Origin: Kyrpidia spormannii
GTDB taxonomy: Bacteria; Bacillota; Bacilli; Kyrpidiales; Kyrpidiaceae
DNA length: 64,000 bases
Direction: 5' to 3'
NCBI RefSeq assembly: GCF_002804065.1
Contig: NZ_CP024955.1
Span: 1,240,001 to 1,304,000, forward strand
The position numbers and the translations under genes are program-made. Under the pieces are notes generated by a model, which worked only from the letters and a program-made list of their open reading frames with translations, had not been told where the DNA came from and ran no database searches. Positions 44,760 through 52,506 of the stretch are shown in pieces (position 1 is the first letter of the stretch; every line of letters begins with the position of its first letter).

Positions 44760-45876
44760 CAATCCCTACCTGCTCTTGACCCCGGGGCCCGTCTCCACGA
44801 GCCCTGGGGTCAGGCGGGCCATGCTCCGGGACTGGTGTACATGGGATGACGACTACAAGGAGCTGGTGCAAGACGTCCGGCGGCGTCTGACTTGGCTAGC
44901 GGGAGATGAGGATGGCGCTTACACCACGGTGCTCCTTCAGGGGAGCGGCACCTTTGCCGTAGAGGCGACCATTGGCACGGCCATTCCACCCGGCGGGAAA
45001 CTCTTGATTCTGGAGAACGGCGCCTACGGCCGGCGAATGGCCCGGATTTGTCGGGTGCTCAGGATTCCAGCGGCGATCGTTTCCGGGTCCGAGGTCCTGC
45101 CCTGCGACCTCGAGCAGGCGGAGCGAGTCCTCCGAAGGGACCCAGCCATTACCCACCTGGCCATGGTCCACGTTGAAACCACCACCGGGGTAATCAATCC
45201 ATTGAAGGAGTTTGCGGATCTCGTCCGGACCTATGGGAAAATTTCCATTGTCGACGGGATGAGCAGCTTCGGTGGGATTGAGATAGACATTTCTGGGATG
45301 GGGATCGACTTTTTCATCAGCAGTGCGAATAAATGTCTGCAGGGAGTGCCGGGGCTGGGATTTGTGATCGCTCGCCGGGACGAATTGGCGGAGTGCCGGG
45401 GCCGCGCCCGGTCCCTGTCCCTCGATCTCTACGATCAGTGGCGGGAAATGGAAGAGGGGCGAGGCAAATGGCGATTTACTTCCCCGACCCACGCGGTTCG
45501 GGCACTCCACCAAGCCCTGCAGGAACTGGCGGAAGAAGGAGGGGTTCCGGCCCGGAATCGCAGGTACAGGGAAAATCAACGGGTGCTGGTCGAGGGAATG
45601 GAGAGGTTGGGATTTCGCATCCTGGTCCCTCGAGCCTTTCAATCGCCGGTGATCACCACGTTCTTGTATCCGGATGACAGGGATTTTTCTTTTCCGGACA
45701 TGTATATGTTTCTGAAACGCGCGGGTTTTGTGATCTACCCTGGTAAACTGACGGATGTCGACACGTTCCGGATCGGGACGATCGGTACCGTGACGCCGGA
45801 GGACATTCAAGCCCTACTGGAGGCGCTGCGCCACTTCCAATCCGTGAGGTTGCGGAACTCCGCGTACCGGCCATAA
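44743..45876 (+). CDS. phnW: 2-aminoethylphosphonate:pyruvate transaminase
   Basis: 377 residues, class V aminotransferase fold. Opens with L-L-L-T-P-G-P-V-S-T-S, has the PhnW-typical C-T-W-D-D-D-Y, V-H-V-E-T-T-T-G, V-D-G-M-S-S-F-G-G and the PLP lysine in S-S-A-N-K-C-L-Q-G (about 196). Converts 2-aminoethylphosphonate and pyruvate into phosphonoacetaldehyde and alanine. Last gene of the operon; a GC hairpin without U tract follows at about 45908-45923. Confidence 0.95.
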   Translation: MDISDDNPYLLLTPGPVSTSPGVRRAMLRDWCTWDDDYKELVQDVRRRLTWLAGDEDGAYTTVLLQGSGTFAVEATIGTAIPPGGKLLILENGAYGRRMARICRVLRIPAAIVSGSEVLPCDLEQAERVLRRDPAITHLAMVHVETTTGVINPLKEFADLVRTYGKISIVDGMSSFGGIEIDISGMGIDFFISSANKCLQGVPGLGFVIARRDELAECRGRARSLSLDLYDQWREMEEGRGKWRFTSPTHAVRALHQALQELAEEGGVPARNRRYRENQRVLVEGMERLGFRILVPRAFQSPVITTFLYPDDRDFSFPDMYMFLKRAGFVIYPGKLTDVDTFRIGTIGTVTPEDIQALLEALRHFQSVRLRNSAYRP

Positions 45877-45927
45877 GGGCTTGTCTCTAAGTGGAGGGGG
45901 CCCGGCCCTTCGGGCCGCAAGGGTGTG

Positions 45928-46824
45928 TCACACTACCGGGGCCTGGGCCTTGATCCGCTGCGCCAAGGTGACGAATCGGTGTACCAAGGGCGAATCGTCG
46001 TCCGCTCTCCAGGCCAAGGCCATGGCAAAGCGGGGGGCCGGGCCCGTAACGGGGCGGAACACCACACTTCTGCGCGGCACCGCGGCTGCACCGCCGGGAA
46101 CCACGGCGACCCCGAGCCCCGCCGCCACCAGACCGATCACTGTTTGGAATTCCGTGGCATCTTGAACGATGTTCGGCTTAAACCCGCTTTGCAAACAAAG
46201 GTCCACCACGGAATCAAAAAGTCCCGCCCAAGTCTTCCGGGCCAGCATGACCAATGGCTCACCCCGAAGATCGTCAATATGTACGGAACTCCGGTTTGCC
46301 AAGGCGTGTTCTTCGGGAATGGCGAGCATGGCCGAGTCTTCTTCGATCTGAGCGGTGTACAGGGAGGGGTCTCCGAGGGGCGGGCGGACGACCCCCACAT
46401 CCAACTCTTCCCGATCCAATGCTTTCTCTTGTTGCGGGGTTGACATCTCCTGTAAGTACAGTTTGACACCGGGATACTGTTCCCGAAATGTTCGCACCAG
46501 AAGCGGCAGCATCCCGTAGGTGGCCGACCCCACAAACCCCACCCGGAGCCGCCCCGTTTCCCCGCGCTCAGCCCGGCGGGCTTCGAGGATCGCTTCGTCC
46601 AGTTCCCCGAGCACTTTTCTGGCCGCATCGAGAAAGGCCTGGCCGGCAGGGGTCAGCCGGACCCGCCGGCTGGTGCGGCTGAGCAGGCGAACGCCGATCT
46701 CGTTTTCGAGGCGCTGGATCTGTTGGCTCAACGGAGGTTGGGTCATGTGAAGCCGTTCGGCAGCCCGGCCAAAATGAAGCTCTTCCGCCACGGCGACGAA
46801 GTACTCCAGTTGCCGAATTTCCAT
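45928..46824 (-). CDS. LysR-type regulator (CidR-like by context)
   Basis: 298 residues from ATG 46824 (AGGTGG upstream). N-terminal winged HTH (M-E-I-R-Q-L-E-Y-F, T-Q-P-P-L-S-Q-Q-I) and periplasmic-binding-like effector domain. Divergent from cidA-lrgB with an inverted repeat between them, the arrangement of Bacillus ywbI/cidR with ywbHG. There the regulator activates the holin-like pair in response to acetate or overflow metabolism. Sequence alone gives only the LysR family. Confidence 0.85.
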   Translation of the reverse strand: MEIRQLEYFVAVAEELHFGRAAERLHMTQPPLSQQIQRLENEIGVRLLSRTSRRVRLTPAGQAFLDAARKVLGELDEAILEARRAERGETGRLRVGFVGSATYGMLPLLVRTFREQYPGVKLYLQEMSTPQQEKALDREELDVGVVRPPLGDPSLYTAQIEEDSAMLAIPEEHALANRSSVHIDDLRGEPLVMLARKTWAGLFDSVVDLCLQSGFKPNIVQDATEFQTVIGLVAAGLGVAVVPGGAAAVPRRSVVFRPVTGPAPRFAMALAWRADDDSPLVHRFVTLAQRIKAQAPVV

Positions 46825-46876
46825 GGGTCCACCTATCTTTGTCAGGATATCTTTCATCGATTCGGATTACGAATTG

Positions 46877-46892
46877 ATCATAGCAAAATGAT
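46877..46892. promoter_or_regulatory. LysR-type operator between lysR and cidA
   Basis: ATCAT-N6-ATGAT, an interrupted dyad containing a T-N11-A element, 53 bp from the lysR start and 74 bp from cidA. A second dyad, ATATCC...GGATAT (46905-46933), lies nearer to cidA and could be the activation site. Confidence 0.5.
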
Positions 46893-46965
46893 ATATTTGA
46901 CGCAATATCCCGGACTCTTTAAGGTAAGGATATCCACTTTAAAGGGGGCGAAGGAGGTGGCCCGC

Positions 46966-47370
46966 ATGTGGGCCCGAAGAATTGGGCAGGTGGGGCTTCT
47001 GGTGGCCATCTCGGCCCTGGGGAGTGCGTTGGCCTCGTGGTTGCACTGGTCGGCGATCCCTGGCTCGCTGTTGGGATTGGGGCTGTTGTACGCGGCGTTG
47101 CAGCTGGGGTGGTTGCCGTTGTCCTGGGTGGAGGAAGGGGCGAATTGGCTACTTCGGCATTTGCTTCTCTTCTTTGTGCCCTCCGCAGTGGGAATCCTGC
47201 AGTATACCGGGCTGTTGCGGTTCGAAGGGTGGAGGATCGCGACGACGATCGTCGCGAGCACCGCCTTGGTGATGGCGGTCACAGGGATCACCATCGACGG
47301 GGCACACCGGATCAGACAACTGTTACGGGCGTGGCGTATCGCCCGAAGAAGGGTGGGGAAAGCGTGCTGA
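46966..47370 (+). CDS. cidA: CidA/LrgA family holin-like membrane protein
   Basis: 134 residues from ATG 46966 with GGAGG nine bases upstream. Four hydrophobic segments, with I-P-G-S-L-L-G-L-G-L-L typical of the CidA/LrgA family and F-F-V-P-S-A-V-G in the third. These proteins are holin/antiholin-like and have been linked to murein hydrolase release and to pyruvate/overflow metabolite transport. The TGA overlaps the ATG of lrgB (TGATG). Confidence 0.88.
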   Translation: MWARRIGQVGLLVAISALGSALASWLHWSAIPGSLLGLGLLYAALQLGWLPLSWVEEGANWLLRHLLLFFVPSAVGILQYTGLLRFEGWRIATTIVASTALVMAVTGITIDGAHRIRQLLRAWRIARRRVGKAC

Positions 47371-48041
47371 TGATCCTGTTCGGTCTCGCGTTGACGCTTT
47401 TTGCCTATTTTGTGGCCACCCTTCTTTATCGCAGGGTACCTAGGCCCTGGATGAACCCGATTCTGACCACGGCGCTGGCGATCATGGCCGTGTTAGTGGT
47501 GAGCCGCGTTTCTTATGCCGACTACGTCCGGGGAGCTCAGGTATACACCTGGTTGCTTCAGCCCGCCACCGTGGCTTTTGCGGTGCCGCTGTATCGGTAT
47601 CGGCAGTTGTTGCGCCGATACGGTCTCGCCATGTTGGCCGGAGTTGCCGCCGGCTCCATGAGCGCCGTCGTGTCTTCTGTTTATTTTGCCCGCTGGCTGC
47701 ACCTCGCCCCGGCGGTGGTGACCAGTCTGGTGCCGCGTTCGGTGACTACACCCATTGCCATGGACATTTCCCGCGTGATCGGCGGGGTCCCGGTGATGAC
47801 TGCCGTATTCGTCATTGTCACCGGGGTGCTGGGCAGCGTGATGGGGCCCTTTGTCTTGCGCGTCTTACGCTTGCGAAGTCGGGTGGCCAGGGGGGCTTTG
47901 TTCGGGGTGGCGGCCCATGGCGTGGGAACCGCCCGGGCGTTGGAACTAGGGCCCCGGGAAGGGACGGTTTCCAGCCTGACCATGATTCTGACCGGGCTTT
48001 TGACAGTGGTGCTGGCCCCGTTCCTGGTCCGGATGTTGTAG
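47370..48041 (+). CDS. lrgB: LrgB/CidB family membrane protein
   Basis: 223 residues from ATG 47370; a GTG at 47364 is possible. Six or seven helices with the family signature S-L-V-P-R-S-V-T-T-P-I-A-M and the H-G-V-G-T-A-R-A motif near 196. Forms the partner of the CidA/LrgA protein encoded just upstream. A terminator follows. Confidence 0.9.
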   Translation: MILFGLALTLFAYFVATLLYRRVPRPWMNPILTTALAIMAVLVVSRVSYADYVRGAQVYTWLLQPATVAFAVPLYRYRQLLRRYGLAMLAGVAAGSMSAVVSSVYFARWLHLAPAVVTSLVPRSVTTPIAMDISRVIGGVPVMTAVFVIVTGVLGSVMGPFVLRVLRLRSRVARGALFGVAAHGVGTARALELGPREGTVSSLTMILTGLLTVVLAPFLVRML

Positions 48042-48080
48042 GGGCCGTACTGTTTGGTGCCAAGATTAGGGATAACAAAT

Positions 48081-48118
48081 GGCTGCCGAGTGTGGAAGTC
48101 CCAGACTCGACAGCCTTT
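48081..48118 (+). terminator. terminator after lrgB
   Basis: Stem GGCTG-C-CGAGT with ACTCG-A-CAGCC around a 12-base loop (interior C/A mismatch), then TTTA. It lies between convergent genes and may act on both strands, though U tracts are short. Confidence 0.6.
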
Positions 48119-48191
48119 ACAACTCGTAAGTACCCATTTACCCCGCGACCTACTTCTAACAGCATTTTTTCTAAGACCTGGGTCTCTTGAC

Positions 48192-49058
48192 TCACTGGAC
48201 TGTAATGTATCCCATCATGTAATTGTCGTGAGACATGGCCCATTGGTTATTTTCCCCGTCACACGGGAGACCGCATATCCACGTATATTTTCCGGGTTTT
48301 TGTGGAGTGAAGGTGGTCTTAAATACGGCTGGTTCGCCGGTACCCTGACTACCTTGTACGGGCACATTGACCCCTAGGGCGGAACTGATAAAGGGATGGC
48401 CCTTTTTACCGAGATTATAAATGGTTAACTCAACGGGCTGACCGGCCTTGACGGTAATGTCCCCGGGAGTGTAGGCATCGTGCAATTTTCCGTCCGGGCC
48501 GAGTTTATAATTTGGATTGATGACCAGGGAGATATGTTGAGTGTTATCGCTGGGCGGTGTCACTGTGACGGTCCCCTGCAGGAACCCCTTCTGTTTAGCG
48601 GCCCACTGGTCACGATCTCCCGATGCCACCCAGGTGTAAGTTCCCGGGCTCTGGGGGATGAATGAGTAGTTTGTGACTGCTGGATCTCCCTTTGTCGTAC
48701 TTGCTTTGATGTTCACATTTAGCCCCAGGTCCGCAGCTTTCATGGTCAAGGGAGTTTGCTCGTAATTGTATACTGTCAAGTCGACCGGTTTACCGGCCAC
48801 CACTGTAAAATCGCCGTTGATAAAGGCGTCATGTTTTACATGATCCGAACCGAGCTTTGCACCGGGCTCCACCACGAGGTATACGTGTTGTGCACTGGTG
48901 TTGGTTCCCTGGGTGCTTTGATCACGTGTGGCCGTGGTGTTCGGTTGAGAAGCTGGATTCTGTACGGCCGGGGCCGACGATTGGGCCCCACAGGCTGCGA
49001 GAGCTAGGGAGGAGGTAACAGTAAGAGCCAGCAATCCTTTTTTCCACACACGCTTCAT
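48192..49058 (-). CDS. lipoprotein with two cupredoxin-like domains
   Basis: 288 residues. Signal peptide with lipobox L-A-A-C (Cys23), a Ser/Thr/Gln-rich linker (24-56), then two similar beta domains at about 57-167 and 174-288, each with a V-A-G-K-P-V-D-L-T-V-Y-N-type strand and a P-G-T/K-Y-T-W end. The second has candidate copper ligands: His221, C-G-L-P-C (Cys262, Cys266), His277 and Met281/282, partly like a Cu(A) site. The first lacks these (A-S-G-D-R at the same place). A role as extracytoplasmic copper or electron-transfer protein is inferred; no family is recognised with certainty. Confidence 0.72.
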   Translation of the reverse strand: MKRVWKKGLLALTVTSSLALAACGAQSSAPAVQNPASQPNTTATRDQSTQGTNTSAQHVYLVVEPGAKLGSDHVKHDAFINGDFTVVAGKPVDLTVYNYEQTPLTMKAADLGLNVNIKASTTKGDPAVTNYSFIPQSPGTYTWVASGDRDQWAAKQKGFLQGTVTVTPPSDNTQHISLVINPNYKLGPDGKLHDAYTPGDITVKAGQPVELTIYNLGKKGHPFISSALGVNVPVQGSQGTGEPAVFKTTFTPQKPGKYTWICGLPCDGENNQWAMSHDNYMMGYITVQ

Positions 49059-49275
49059 GAAAGCTCGCCTTCCTTCCCAACAAGGGTGAAAGATGAAATC
49101 TTTTCCTCCCTTAGACTACAGTACGTATGGGAATAAAGGCAGGGTAAAACATCTCATTCTTTCGGGATACGAATGAACCCATCGGTATGGTATAAATGAC
49201 CCAAAAACACGGCAGTGTTCATCGAAAGTCCGCTCAACGGCGGGTTTCATATGTTGGCCCACCGGCCGGTATGCC

Positions 49276-49500
49276 ATGCCCTTCGCCACCGGAGTCCCCC
49301 GGGTTGGAAAGATTTGCGTGCGGAGGTTGACCGAGCGCACCCATGGGAGCGCCAACGGCATCGGAATGACGGACATTACCACCCGCGAGGCCTTGGACGC
49401 CATCGATTTTCTTCAGACCTACCCGAATGCGCTGACATCAACTGTTATCGAATCCGAGCCGGTGGTTGTCAGAAGCGGAAAAAGCATGTATCCGATCGGA
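49276..49500 (+). pseudogene. LarA-family racemase remnant
   Basis: An open stretch of 81 codons includes R-L-T-E-R-T-H-G-S-A-N-G-I-G-M-T-D-I-T-T-R and A-I-D-F-L-Q-T-Y-P-N-A-L-T-S-T. These line up with S-E-A-S-H-G-N-A-T-G-V-G-L-A-D-F-T-T and A-A-T-Y-L-N-C-L-T-S in the LarA homologue at 30-31 kb. Only ~60 residues of an internal segment remain and no start signal is seen. The rest of the 608 bp between the lipoprotein gene and the flavoprotein gene (49059-49666) holds nothing else I can support. Confidence 0.6.
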
Positions 49501-49666
49501 CGGCGCCGGGGAGGAGCATGATATTCGAACGCAGATTCCCTGGGAATGCCTTTTGGCGAACCGGACAATGGTACGACGCAGTTGGGTCGGTCGGGTCGGG
49601 GGCAACTGTCGGCCCCGGCCCGATCCCTCGGCGACCCTCCGGTTCACCTTATCTCCGTCCCCCGCT

Positions 49667-50236
49667 TTACTCCTTTGGCGTCAAAATATCGTGATCCACA
49701 TAGCGCTCGCCATTTAGTTCACTGATCAGGTTAATGGCCACTTTGGCGCCATCTCCGGCAGTGATGATCGTATGTACGCTCACCCCCGCTACGGTGCCTG
49801 CAGCCCACAGACCCGGAATGTTGGTGCGGCCCTGTCCGTCCGTTTCGATGATCGTCTTGATCCGCGGCTCGGTGGCCGGTTTCGTTTTCAGACCAATTTT
49901 TTCCGCCAAATCCGTCCACAACCCGGTGGCGAGAATGACGTGTTTCGCGCTGTATGTTTCTTTTTCTGTTTGAATGTCGAATCCGTCGTCCGTTTTGCGA
50001 ATATCCGTCACCTTGTCTTGGACCAACTCTGCACCAAAGTGAGCGGCCTGTTGCTTGCCGATCTCGATGAGATCCGGCCCGGTGATTTCCTTGACTCCGT
50101 AGTGGTTTTCAATCCAAGCACGCTTGGTGATGCTTTGGTCGCTGTCGATTACGATGGTTTTTTTTCCCGCCTTCGCTATGAACAAAGCCGCGCTGGCCCC
50201 CGCCGGGCCCGCTCCAATAACCGCGACGTCATACAT
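49667..50236 (-). CDS. short FAD-dependent oxidoreductase (thioredoxin reductase-like)
   Basis: 189 residues from ATG 50236. FAD dinucleotide motif G-A-G-P-A-G-A-S at the N-terminus, A-T-G-L-W in the middle, and the closing G-L-W-A-A-G-T-V-A-G... I-T-A-G-D-G motif of thioredoxin-reductase-like flavoproteins. The NADPH-binding domain and the redox C-x-x-C are absent, so it is a single-domain member. Such short proteins occur in Bacillales, function unknown. Downstream of arsC on the same strand but 100 bp away. Confidence 0.8.
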   Translation of the reverse strand: MYDVAVIGAGPAGASAALFIAKAGKKTIVIDSDQSITKRAWIENHYGVKEITGPDLIEIGKQQAAHFGAELVQDKVTDIRKTDDGFDIQTEKETYSAKHVILATGLWTDLAEKIGLKTKPATEPRIKTIIETDGQGRTNIPGLWAAGTVAGVSVHTIITAGDGAKVAINLISELNGERYVDHDILTPKE

Positions 50237-50348
50237 GGTTGCACCCATCCTTTCGTAGGAACCGTTGTATCTTTCTGTGGGATCTCCCAATGGAAATTAT
50301 ACAGGATTAGAACGGATGGGGGCAAAGCGACCGGAGGCGCGACGGGTC

Positions 50349-50831
50349 TCAGCGGGCTGCTGCCGCCACGTCCTTCAGCAACTCCTGTACTCTTCTCCCG
50401 ATTTCGTCACGAACCCGCCGGAATGCGTCCTTGATTTCGTCGGGGCTGCCAGTGACTTTGGCGGGATCCGGCAAGCCCCAGTGCAAACGCTCCACCGTCG
50501 GGGGAGTCACCGGGCACCGCTCCTCGGCATCACCGCACAAGGTGATCGCCCAATCTGCCTGGGTTAGCAGCGTCGGATCGATGGGATCACTGGTTTGACC
50601 GGATATATCGATGCCGACCTCCCGCATCACTTCCACGGTCATGAGATGGACGCCCCGGGGTTCGAGGCCCCCGCTGTACACCCGGAACCGATCCCCACCC
50701 AAATACTTCGCCCACCCTTCGGCCATTTGGCTGCGGCAGGAATTACCGGTGCAGATAAAATATAAAATTGCCCGCTGTTCTTCGTTTTCTCGCTGACGTT
50801 CGCTTTCGCCCTTTTCCGCCCAAGAATTCAT
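50349..50831 (-). CDS. arsC: arsenate reductase (thioredoxin-coupled ArsC)
   Basis: 160 residues, LMW-phosphatase fold. P-loop C-T-G-N-S-C-R-S (Cys27, Arg33) and the resolving cysteines Cys99 and Cys106 in [10 protein letters not shown], the three-cysteine relay of Staphylococcus/Bacillus ArsC. Reduces arsenate to arsenite using thioredoxin. The N-terminal ~19 residues are a polar extension that may be an over-long start. Third gene of arsR-acr3-arsC. Confidence 0.93.
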   Translation of the reverse strand: MNSWAEKGESERQRENEEQRAILYFICTGNSCRSQMAEGWAKYLGGDRFRVYSGGLEPRGVHLMTVEVMREVGIDISGQTSDPIDPTLLTQADWAITLCGDAEERCPVTPPTVERLHWGLPDPAKVTGSPDEIKDAFRRVRDEIGRRVQELLKDVAAAAR

Positions 50832-50941
50832 GAGTGCACCTCCGTATTCGCTGTGGGGGCCCGGGTTTCCCTATCGGTCATGCCTAGGCGATGCCCATCG
50901 CCATCCCCGGGTCCTTCGCGTCTCATTTTTTCCTGTTCCTT

Positions 50942-52000
50942 TTAAGACCGGTCGCGTACAGGCCGTTCCCGTCTTCGCAATCGGTTTGCCACGTGAACCA
51001 GCATCAACATCACCGGAACTTCCACGAGGGGCCCGATGACTGCTGCAAAGGCCTCACCAGAGCCAATGCCGAACACCCCGGTTGCCACGGCGATGGCCAA
51101 TTCAAAATTGTTGCTGGCGGCGGTAAAGGCGAGGGTGGTGGTAACTGGAGCGTCTGCCCCGGCCTTTTGCCCGAGCCAGTATGAGATAAAAAACATAAGG
51201 ACGAAATACAGCACTAGGGGTATCGCAACGCGCACCACATCCATCGGAATCTGAACAATGGTTTCACCCTTCAGGGAGAACATCACAATAATCGTGAACA
51301 GGAGGGCAACCAGGGTCAGCGGACTGATCCGGGGTACAAAGGCTCGATCATACCAATCATGCCCTTTCCGCCGAAGGAGGGTGAATCGCGTTACAAGCCC
51401 CGCGGTAAAAGGGACGCCGAGGTATAAAAGAACGCTTTGGGCCACTTCGCCCATTGAAACTTGTACCGCCACACCCTGCAAACCCAGTACGCTTGGGAGG
51501 AAGGTTGCAAAAAGATAGGTATAGAACGAATAGAACACTACCTGGAAAATGGAGTTCAGGGCGACCAGCCCGGCGGCGTATTCGCGGTTACCGCAGGCCA
51601 AATCATTCCACACGATGACCATGGCGATGCACCGGGCCAGACCGATCAGGATCAACCCGGTCATATAGGCCGGGTGGTCCCGGAGAAAAAGAATCGCCAA
51701 CCCGAACATGAGCAGAGGCCCGATGACCCAGTTTTGAAACAGGGAGAGTGCCAATACTCTCTTGTCCCGAAAGACCTTCGGGAGCTCCTCATAACGCACC
51801 TTGGCCAAAGGGGGATACATCATGAGGATCAGCCCGGCGGCGATGGGAATGGAGGTGGTGCCGATTTGAAACTGTTGGAGCGCGCCAGTGAATTCCGGCA
51901 CCCATGCGCCCAGGGCCACGCCTGCAGCCATGGCCAGAAGAATCCACACGGTCAGATACCGATCCAAGGGCGATAATCGTTTCTGGATTTGGTCAGCCAT
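50942..52000 (-). CDS. acr3: arsenite efflux permease (Acr3 family)
   Basis: 352 residues from ATG 52000, whose ATGA overlaps the arsR stop. About ten helices. The Acr3 signature region [11 protein letters not shown] with the essential cysteine (about 130) and [11 protein letters not shown] (about 300) are clear. Exports As(III) with the proton motive force. Confidence 0.94.
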   Translation of the reverse strand: MADQIQKRLSPLDRYLTVWILLAMAAGVALGAWVPEFTGALQQFQIGTTSIPIAAGLILMMYPPLAKVRYEELPKVFRDKRVLALSLFQNWVIGPLLMFGLAILFLRDHPAYMTGLILIGLARCIAMVIVWNDLACGNREYAAGLVALNSIFQVVFYSFYTYLFATFLPSVLGLQGVAVQVSMGEVAQSVLLYLGVPFTAGLVTRFTLLRRKGHDWYDRAFVPRISPLTLVALLFTIIVMFSLKGETIVQIPMDVVRVAIPLVLYFVLMFFISYWLGQKAGADAPVTTTLAFTAASNNFELAIAVATGVFGIGSGEAFAAVIGPLVEVPVMLMLVHVANRLRRRERPVRDRS

Positions 52001-52389
52001 CACCGCACCTCTCTTTTGATTACGGCCGTCGGAGTAACGGCTGCCGGCGTGCCAGTTGCCGGCTCCGCGCTGCACATAGGGGCTGGCCCTCGGTCTGCCA
52101 ACTCCTTCAAGGGGCCGTCCAGATCCGGCAACGGATCTATAGCTGCCAGTATCTCTTTGAGGCGTTCTCGGTTGAGGGCATAAAAGACCCACTGGCCTCG
52201 ACGGTTCTCCCGCACCAAGCGCGCCGCCCGGAGTCGCGCCAAATGTTTGGACACCGCCGGTTGGGAGATCCCAAAGAGCGGTACCAACTCACATACGCAG
52301 CAATCCCGGACGTTGAGAAGAGCCAAGATCTGCAGCCGGGTCGGGTCTCCCAGCGCCTTAAACACATCGGCCAATTCTCGAATGTCCAC
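52000..52389 (-). CDS. arsR: ArsR family arsenic-responsive repressor
   Basis: 129 residues from GTG 52389, seven bases after CGGAGGG. The ATG at 52410 overlaps the -10 box and cannot be the start. Winged HTH with the arsenite site in D-C-C-V-C-E-L (Cys30, 31, 33) and the recognition helix [10 protein letters not shown] 30-residue Ala/Pro/Thr-rich tail follows. Releases DNA on binding As(III). Confidence 0.93.
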   Translation of the reverse strand: MDIRELADVFKALGDPTRLQILALLNVRDCCVCELVPLFGISQPAVSKHLARLRAARLVRENRRGQWVFYALNRERLKEILAAIDPLPDLDGPLKELADRGPAPMCSAEPATGTPAAVTPTAVIKREVR

Positions 52390-52408
52390 GTCGATCCCTC
52401 CGGGATCC

Positions 52409-52437
52409 ATTATAACATAACTATATGGTTATTGAAA
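52409..52437 (-). promoter_or_regulatory. ars promoter with operator in the spacer
   Basis: On the minus strand: -35 TTTCAA (52437-52432), 17-bp spacer, perfect -10 TATAAT (52414-52409). The spacer contains the dyad ATAAC-N6-GTTAT (52417-52432), a typical ArsR operator, so repressor and polymerase exclude each other. The start site would be near 52402, leaving a leader of only ~13 bases before GTG 52389. Confidence 0.8.
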
Positions 52438-52506
52438 TTCTCGCTTCTTCGGGTAGATCTGGTGACTGATGGCCGTCAAGGTCGATACGTTTTCCCCGCT
52501 TCATGT

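Noticed and set aside
45908-45923. GC hairpin with TTCG loop between phnW and lysR as a terminator
   Set aside because: A stable stem is present but neither strand has a U tract after it, so it is mentioned only as a hairpin.
49215-49694. 159-codon plus-strand frame between the lipoprotein and flavoprotein genes
   Set aside because: It is His/Arg/Pro-rich without homology; the LarA-like remnant lies in a different frame of the same DNA.
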